64,000 nt of DNA from Kumtagia sp044326205 (GTDB lineage: Bacteria > Pseudomonadota > Alphaproteobacteria > Rhizobiales > Rhizobiaceae): the NCBI RefSeq assembly GCF_044326205.1, contig NZ_JBIRCY010000018.1:58550-122549 (forward strand), written 5' to 3'. A program made the translations under genes and the position numbers. Under the pieces are notes generated by a model that ran no database searches, had not been told where the DNA came from, and was given only the letters and a program-made list of their open reading frames with translations. How positions within the stretch are numbered: the stretch's first letter is position 1; each line of letters starts with the position of its first letter. This document shows positions 59,378-64,000 of this stretch, piece by piece.

Positions 59378-59590
59378 TCAGCCGATGGTGAGGTTGACCG
59401 CCTTGGGTCCCTTGCCGCGCTTGTCCGGCTCGGTGTCGAAGCTCACCTTCTGGCCGTCTTCAAGACCCGGAAGCCCGGAAGCCTGGACCGCAGATATATG
59501 GACGAATACGTCCTTGGCGCCATCATCGGGCGTAATGAAACCGAAGCCCTTTGCATGGTTGAAGAATTTGACGGTGCCGTGCTGCGGCAT
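59378..59590 (-). CDS. Cold-shock protein (CspA family)
   Basis: A 70-residue OB-fold protein: TVKFFNHAKGFGFITPDDGAKDVFVHIS contains RNP1 (KGFGFI) and RNP2 (VFVHI). CspA-type proteins bind single-stranded RNA/DNA and melt secondary structure, in cold or general adaptation. AAGGAG lies seven bases upstream. It is one of two close paralogues about 430 bp apart on the same strand, here with the tail KAVNLTIG; a tandem duplication is likely. Confidence 0.95.
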   Translation of the reverse strand: MPQHGTVKFFNHAKGFGFITPDDGAKDVFVHISAVQASGLPGLEDGQKVSFDTEPDKRGKGPKAVNLTIG

Positions 59591-59950
59591 AGGTAACTCC
59601 TTGTGACCCCATCAACCACCAGGCCGACGGGATTCTCGCCCGCACGGCGCCCGGTCATTCGGCAAGGAGAAGAAATTGCCTGGTCGCGACGGGGCTGTTC
59701 CCATGCCCTCTATTGTTTGCTGCCGCGCTTCGTCGGCGCTTTCCGCAAGCAACCGCCGCATGCCATTCCCGTCTCCGGGCCCGCAAAAATGCCCGAGTTC
59801 GAGATTAGTCCTTCATTTTCAAGCAAGGGGCAAGCGAAAGTTTTCCCCGCCCGCATCGTTGCGCGACGAAGTTTCCAGGAAAACCAAGAATACAGCGGCC
59901 GGATGAGCCGGAGGGACCGGTTTATGCACCGCAGCAACGCTTCAAATACA
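59591..59950. other. Gap between the two cold-shock genes
   Basis: About 360 bp without a credible gene. It contains the promoter and 5' leader of the left csp gene (minus strand) and, at its right end, the terminator of the second. Long leaders are common for csp genes and could fold as thermosensors, but no specific structure was established here. Confidence 0.4.
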
Positions 59951-59980
59951 AAATCGGCGCGGCGGTCAAACCGCCACGCC
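59951..59980 (-). terminator. Terminator of the right cold-shock gene
   Basis: On the minus strand, a 10-bp stem GGCGTGGCGG/CCGCCGCGCC (one G-T wobble), loop TTTGA, is followed by GATTTTG. It lies about 40 bp after the csp stop at 60018. Confidence 0.7.
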
Positions 59981-60017
59981 GCGCTTGTCGTTGGGCCACT
60001 TCAGGACAGGCGCGGTC

Positions 60018-60230
60018 TCAGGATGCGCGCAGGTTGACCGCCTTCGGCCCTTTGCCCATACGATCCGGCTCGACGTCGAAGGACACCTTCTGGCCATCGA
60101 CCAGCGTGCGCAGGCCGGACTTCTCGATCGCCGAGATATGCACGAAGACGTCCTTGGCGCCGCCGTCCGGCGTGATGAAGCCGAAACCTTTGGTAGCGTT
60201 GAAGAACTTGACGGTTCCCGTCTGGGACAT
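60018..60230 (-). CDS. Cold-shock protein (CspA family)
   Basis: A 70-residue paralogue of the csp gene to the left. TVKFFNATKGFGFITPDGGAKDVFVHIS is nearly identical across the RNA-binding face; most differences lie in the linker (AIEKSGLRTLVDG against AVQASGLPGLEDG) and the tail (NLRAS). AAGGAGC is placed nine bases before the ATG. A leader of unknown length extends to the right. One copy may be cold-induced and the other growth-linked, but this cannot be read here. Confidence 0.95.
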   Translation of the reverse strand: MSQTGTVKFFNATKGFGFITPDGGAKDVFVHISAIEKSGLRTLVDGQKVSFDVEPDRMGKGPKAVNLRAS

Positions 60231-60641
60231 GGGGGAAAGCTCCTTCACCCGTTGCGGTTTGCCCGCTGCTCGGCGGTAGTACCGGGGAAGCCGGACAGCG
60301 GCATAGACTTGGCGACCGTGCGCGATGCGCGATATGCCCCCCGCCAATGTGGGGCCGTCAGATATTCACGATATCGGGGAAAGGTTTCGTCCAAAAACGG
60401 GTCCAGTCTCCGGGTAGCAAATGCCCGAACACAAAATGTATCGCATGGAAATGTTTCATCCGCAAGGCGCAAGGCCAGTCGCAGCAAAGACTTGCGGGAC
60501 AAAGCGGGCCGAACAGTCGCAACGGTACTCGTATGAACCCTTCCGCCAGGTTGCCGGGTCCGTATGGGGATTGCATTCGCCCGCGGAATCACGATCATCC
60601 GCCCGTCGGGCCGGCCGTTCCGGCGACGAGGAGGGACATCG
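60231..60641. other. Divergent upstream region of csp and the Kazal-lipoprotein gene
   Basis: About 410 bp without a supported gene. It must hold the promoters of both flanking genes: the csp leader on the minus strand and the Kazal gene on the plus strand. No clear operator or riboswitch is recognised. Confidence 0.4.
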
Positions 60642-61244
60642 ATGCGTCTGCTGTCGAGGATCGAACTGCGCGACGCCATAGTCAGCCTTGCCCTTGTCGT
60701 GCTGGCCGCCTGCACCGTCGTCGTCGACGAGGACCGCCCAGGCCCCCGCCCCCGGCCTATTCCTGATGGCGGCTTCTGCACCCGCGAATATGATCCCGTC
60801 TGCGGCCGGCGCGGCGGCGACCTGCGGACGTTCGCCAATGCCTGCATGGCCGACAACGCCGGCTTCCGCATCGTGCGACGCGGCGAATGCCGCCGCGATG
60901 ACGATCGCCCCGACCAGCCCCGCGCCTGCACCCGCGAATACGATCCGGTCTGCGCCCGCCGCGGCGGCGACCGCCAGACTTTTTCCAACGCCTGCGTCGC
61001 CGAAACCGCCGGCTACCGCGTGATCGATCGCGGGGAATGCCGTCGCGGTGGCGGTGGCGGTGGCGGTGGCGGTGGCGGTGGCGGTGGCGGTGGCGGTGGC
61101 GGTGGCGGTGGCGAAGAGCCTCGCTTCTGTACGCGCGAATACAAGCCCGTCTGTGCACGGCGCGGCGGCAATGTCCGCACCTTCCCCAATGCCTGCGAGG
61201 CCGAATCCGCCCGCTACCGGATCGTCAGCGACGAGCCCTGCTGA
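60642..61244 (+). CDS. Lipoprotein with three Kazal-type inhibitor domains and a poly-Gly linker
   Basis: A 200-residue lipoprotein. Signal LALVVLAAC gives a lipobox with Cys24. Three Kazal-like units follow at about 46-83, 96-133 and 163-200, each CTREY(D/K)PVC-x-RRGG-x-x-x-TF-x-NAC plus a distal Cys. Units 2 and 3 are joined by 22 consecutive glycines (136-157), encoded by a GGTGGC-type hexamer run. Kazal domains block serine proteases, so this may guard the cell surface against host or rival proteases. The domains have four rather than six clear cysteines each. The start at 60642 follows GGAGGG. Confidence 0.85.
   Translation: MRLLSRIELRDAIVSLALVVLAACTVVVDEDRPGPRPRPIPDGGFCTREYDPVCGRRGGDLRTFANACMADNAGFRIVRRGECRRDDDRPDQPRACTREYDPVCARRGGDRQTFSNACVAETAGYRVIDRGECRRGGGGGGGGGGGGGGGGGGGGGGEEPRFCTREYKPVCARRGGNVRTFPNACEAESARYRIVSDEPC
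61047..61112 (+). repeat. GGTGGC-type hexamer run coding for poly-glycine
   Basis: A 66-bp tract of alternating glycine codons GGT/GGC lies inside the Kazal-lipoprotein gene. Slippage in 6-bp steps would change linker length by two Gly without breaking the frame. On the minus strand it reads as a meaningless repetitive frame. Confidence 0.9.
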
Positions 61245-61311
61245 TCGGCGTCGACAGGCCGGCGGGCCGGCGCGGCGGAACGATGCCCGCCACGCCCTTT
61301 TCGTATCGAAC

Positions 61312-61650
61312 TCAGTTGCTGCGGCTGACGACGCGTACCGCGCAGCTCGGACCGACATGGCGATGCCAGACGAGCACGCCGCGAATACGGTGCAGGCGCA
61401 CGTCGCGGTGGCAGTCTCGGATGATCGGCTCACCGCCGGCGCGGATCGGCACGCAGCGGCGGTTGTGGTAGTGCCAGACCGCGCGCCCATACTCGGGCAC
61501 ATAGTGACGGCGGACATCGGCGTGGCAGCCACGAACCTGTACGACGAGGGACTCTCCGGCCGCCGGAGCGGGCGCCATGGCCGGGCCGGCGCTGGCCGCA
61601 CCGCTGAGCGCCGGCAGCAACAACGCGACGGCGACCAAAAATCTCTTCAT
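61312..61650 (-). CDS. Secreted protein with two Cys/His repeats
   Basis: A 112-residue protein with a signal peptide (KRFLVAVALLLPALSGAASAG). The mature part has two near-identical modules of 24-25 residues, 42-66 and 80-103, each matching C-H-x-D-V-R-x-H...V-W-H-x-H-x3-C. The paired Cys and three or four His per module suggest disulfide-closed or metal-binding loops in the periplasm. No family is recognised. The start at 61650 follows GGGAGG. It is convergent with the Kazal-lipoprotein gene, 67 bp between stops. Confidence 0.75.
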   Translation of the reverse strand: MKRFLVAVALLLPALSGAASAGPAMAPAPAAGESLVVQVRGCHADVRRHYVPEYGRAVWHYHNRRCVPIRAGGEPIIRDCHRDVRLHRIRGVLVWHRHVGPSCAVRVVSRSN

Positions 61651-61966
61651 GGACCTCCCTCCAGTGGCATCGTGGCAGATATTACACGAAGCGCGGCGAC
61701 GGGGGCACGCCAACACAACCGCAGGTTAATGGTCTGTTGATGCAGCAGCGTTTCGCTTGGAGTTTTCACTCGCGGCCCCGTTGCGGCTGTTTGCGGTATT
61801 CGCGCGTGAGGTACTGATTCATGTCGGACATTGGTTGCCGCAGCCGTTCCTGACACAGGCAACCATTCCTCCGGAACTTCGCATTCGGTCGTTCAACCCA
61901 GCCGTTGCAGCCTCCACCGCCGCCTGCCATTAATCGGAGGTGGAAACGCAAGCGCAGGAAGCAGCC
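61651..61966. other. Divergent gap upstream of the Cys/His protein and epoxide hydrolase genes
   Basis: A 316-bp gap. The minus strand has a 21-codon frame at 61766-61831 (MSDMNQYLTREYRKQ...), without a ribosome-binding site. Promoters for both flanking genes are expected here; no specific motif is seen. Confidence 0.35.
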
Positions 61967-62956
61967 GTGAGCGAACCGACACAGCGAATGATCGAGACCA
62001 ACGGCATCCGCCTCAACGTCGCGGAGCAGGGAGACGGCCCCCTGGTGCTTCTGTGCCACGGCTTTCCCGAATCCTGGTATTCCTGGCGCCATCAGTTGGG
62101 CGCTCTCGCGGCGGCGGGCTTTCGCGCGGTCGCCCCCGACATGCGGGGCTACGGCAAGAGCGACCGGCCGGAGGCGATCGACCAGTACACGCTCTTTCAT
62201 CTGGTCGGCGACATGGTGGGCCTTCTCGACGCCCTCCAGGCCCCCACCGCGGTCATCGCCGGCCACGACTGGGGCGCCCCTGTCGCCTGGCACGCGGCGC
62301 TGCTGCGGCCGGACCGTTTTCGTGCCGTCATCGGCCTTAGCGTGCCGTTCCGGCCGCGCGCCAGTCAGCGCCCGACCGGCCTCATGCCGAAAACGGCGGA
62401 CAGCCAGTTCTACCAGCTCTATTTCCAAAAACCCGGTGTTGCCGAGGCGGAACTGGAACGCGACCCTCGGGCCACGCTGCGCACCATGCTTTATGCTGCA
62501 TCGGGAGACGCCCCGGGCGCTGGCGCTGGCGCCCCAATCGGCATGGTCCCGCACAGCGGCGGATTCCTGCAAGCCCTTAAAGCGCCACAAAACCTGCCGC
62601 GCTGGCTCGACGAGAGCGACGTCGATTTCTACGCCGGAGAGTTCCGGCGCACCGGCTTTGCCGGTGGTCTCAACTGGTACCGCAACATCGACCGGAACTG
62701 GGAGCTGATGGCGCCCTTGGCGGGCGCTCAGGTCAAGGTTCCCGCGCTCTATATGGCGGGGGACCGCGACCTTGTGGTCAGTTTCCCCGGCATGGATCGG
62801 CTGCTGGCCAATCTCAAGATTTTCGTCCCGCAGCTTAGCGAAACACTGATGCTGCCCGGTTGCGGGCATTGGACCCAGCAGGAGCGCCCGGACGAGGTGA
62901 ACGCGGCGATGATCGACTTTCTTCGCAGCTTGCCGGAAGGCGTGATCCGGGCCTGA
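61967..62956 (+). CDS. Epoxide hydrolase-like alpha/beta hydrolase
   Basis: A 329-residue enzyme. The oxyanion motif HGFPESWYSWRHQ (31-43), nucleophile Asp101 in GHDWGAPVAWHAAL, a lid region with conserved tyrosines (SQFYQLYFQKPGVAEAELERD, GGLNWYRNIDRNWEL), and acid/base residues near AGDRDLVV and GCGHWTQQERPDE match soluble epoxide hydrolases, which open epoxides to diols. The GTG start at 61967 has AGGA seven bases upstream. It is monocistronic. The natural epoxide is unknown. Confidence 0.9.
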   Translation: MSEPTQRMIETNGIRLNVAEQGDGPLVLLCHGFPESWYSWRHQLGALAAAGFRAVAPDMRGYGKSDRPEAIDQYTLFHLVGDMVGLLDALQAPTAVIAGHDWGAPVAWHAALLRPDRFRAVIGLSVPFRPRASQRPTGLMPKTADSQFYQLYFQKPGVAEAELERDPRATLRTMLYAASGDAPGAGAGAPIGMVPHSGGFLQALKAPQNLPRWLDESDVDFYAGEFRRTGFAGGLNWYRNIDRNWELMAPLAGAQVKVPALYMAGDRDLVVSFPGMDRLLANLKIFVPQLSETLMLPGCGHWTQQERPDEVNAAMIDFLRSLPEGVIRA

Positions 62957-63100
62957 GCCGGTCCGGCCGGCTTCGCCACCGACGAAAACGGCACTGCCGG
63001 GCAGCACGGATCATCGCCACGCCCGGATTCTTTTCCGTCTGGCCGTTGAACATGCCGGAATATCTTGCTTCTCGAAGGCGCCGGCCTGGCCCGCCACCCC

Positions 63101-63955
63101 TCACGACGTATCGGGGCGCGACTGATCCAGCGCGTCCAAGGCCAGCGCATGGGCATGCGCCAGAATCTCGTCGACCTCGCGGATGTTGCTGCGGCGCCGG
63201 GCGTCCGGGTCGTAGGGCGACAGCCGGCCGCCGGGCGGCCGGCCCAGCCACAAAGGCCGTGTCCGCTGGAACCGGACCGTGCCGCGCGCCGTCCTGCCGC
63301 GCACGATCACAGCGCTGCCGATTTGCCTCATCTCCGCAACCGCCGCGTCGCAGCGCGCCTTCCAGCGGGCGAACCGTTTGGCCTGTTTTGGCAGGTCGTC
63401 GAGGGCCGCGCCAAGCGCCTGAAGCCGCAGGCCGAGCCGCGCCGCATCGATCGGATCGTCGGGCGATGGAGGGCGCGGCAACGGAGACGGCTCGCTGAAG
63501 CCGGGAACCGAGATGCGCGGCACGCCGCGCCCCGGCACATAGCGGCGGCGGACGCGGAACGGATATTTCGGCGGATCGAACAGCGGCAGGCAGATTGCGC
63601 GGGGCCTGGCGGCGCGCCGTTCGGCGGCTTTGCACTCGGCTTCATAGCGGGCAAAGTCTTGCTTCGACAGGGTGACGGCGAGGCCGAGGCGGCGCATGGC
63701 GGCCACCGTGTCGGAAATCTTCGGCTTCGGCTTTCGCGGACGCAGCGGCGGCAGCACCACCACGATGCCGCGCGCTACCGCGATGATCAGGCGCCGCGCG
63801 GCGGATTCGGCCGGACGCAGCAGCCGCAAGATGGCGCGGTAGAGATGGCGGGGAAGGGTGGCGCCACCGCCGGCCATCTCGGCCATGCCGACGAGCATCA
63901 CGAGGATGCGCTTCAGCGCCTCCCGGTTAGTCTCGATTGGTCCACTCTCGTCCAA
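63101..63955 (-). CDS. Conserved hypothetical protein, basic and Pro-rich
   Basis: A 284-residue protein with a possible hydrophobic helix near 60-75 (RRLIIAVARGIVVVLPPL), long basic stretches (RPRKPKPK, RVRRRYVPGRG) and a helical domain (RLGLRLQALGAALDDLPKQAKRFARWKARCDAAVAEMRQIG in outline). No enzyme motif is recognised. A TTG start at 63955 is proposed because AAGGAGG lies six bases upstream; the ATG at 63991 has no such site. It is monocistronic at the right edge of the window. Function unknown. Confidence 0.72.
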   Translation of the reverse strand: MDESGPIETNREALKRILVMLVGMAEMAGGGATLPRHLYRAILRLLRPAESAARRLIIAVARGIVVVLPPLRPRKPKPKISDTVAAMRRLGLAVTLSKQDFARYEAECKAAERRAARPRAICLPLFDPPKYPFRVRRRYVPGRGVPRISVPGFSEPSPLPRPPSPDDPIDAARLGLRLQALGAALDDLPKQAKRFARWKARCDAAVAEMRQIGSAVIVRGRTARGTVRFQRTRPLWLGRPPGGRLSPYDPDARRRSNIREVDEILAHAHALALDALDQSRPDTS

Positions 63956-64000
63956 CGCCGCCCTCCTTCGAACACAGGCGGCAGGGATCATAGCATTGGT

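Noticed and set aside
60757..61158. Minus-strand frame with long HR repeats
   Set aside because: It is the antisense translation of the poly-Gly hexamer tract in the Kazal-lipoprotein gene.
61766..63007. Minus-strand frame of 413 codons over the epoxide hydrolase gene
   Set aside because: The opposite strand carries a full epoxide-hydrolase motif set; the minus frame has no family pattern and no ribosome-binding site. Its terminal 21-codon piece (61766-61831) also lacks a start signal.

Overview
The window is GC-rich, densely coded DNA from an alphaproteobacterium of the Hyphomicrobiales (Rhizobiales). It is most likely a Mesorhizobium-like member of the Phyllobacteriaceae. The evidence is the gene order greA-lpsB-(LPS glycosyltransferases)-lrp-trxB-lsrB/vtlR, an LdtR-like MarR regulator beside a CenR/PetR-like response regulator and ilvE, a BA14K-family protein, paired CspA genes, an lgt-midA operon and a long rhizobial-type UvrB. 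No rRNA, tRNA, prophage, IS element or CRISPR array was recognised. The region looks chromosomal and mostly core, with a few accessory islands.

Layout. 1-6.4 kb: start of an MHS-type MFS transporter, a small RHH protein, an EF-G paralogue that lacks the catalytic His, an HxlR regulator divergent from a SnoaL-like/SDR pair, and a Tat-exported MsrP. 6.4-9.6 kb: a probable anti-Shine-Dalgarno small RNA, an ICMT/PEMT-type membrane methyltransferase, an LsrB/VtlR-type LysR regulator and trxB. 9.6-15.6 kb: the LPS-core locus, with an Lrp regulator, three GT25 enzymes, a GT8-like and a GT29-like enzyme, LpsB and GreA. 15.8-25.3 kb: periplasmic aldose dehydrogenase, TPR protein, DUF486 and DUF3775 proteins, tandem extensin-like proteins, an adenylate cyclase/TolB/TPR fusion, an LssY_C protein and a CNNM/CBS transporter-like protein. 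25.3-30.5 kb: two hairpin/terminator RNA candidates, an FMN reductase divergent from a second HxlR regulator with a clear operator, an acyl-CoA thioesterase, and a GMC oxidoreductase/enolase-superfamily pair. 30.6-39.9 kb: a coiled-coil protein behind an AT-rich region, several conserved unknowns, UvrB with a C-terminal repeat tail, and a RelE/ParE-type toxin-antitoxin pair. 40-52 kb: GST, PHA depolymerase with PhaR-like promoter motifs, DUF2189, MidA, Lgt, FkbM, a BMFP/UbiK protein, YbjN, CsaA, topoisomerase IB, TMEM43, a GT4 enzyme and an orphan HigA-like antitoxin. 52-58.5 kb: EnvZ-like kinase, OmpR-type regulator, LdtR-like regulator, IlvE, an MBL hydrolase, a heptanucleotide repeat pair and a BKACE enzyme. 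58.6-64 kb: BA14K protein, two cold-shock proteins, a Kazal-domain lipoprotein, a Cys/His-repeat secreted protein, an epoxide hydrolase and an unknown.

The most coherent systems are the LPS-core assembly locus with its redox/regulatory flank, an envelope two-component/LdtR block, and two small redox switches in which an HxlR repressor faces an oxidoreductase across a palindromic operator. The least explained items are the anti-SD RNA, the catalytically altered EF-G paralogue, the UvrB tail, the Cys/His-repeat protein, the nested palindrome near 20.9 kb and the inverted heptamer arrays near 57.7 kb.
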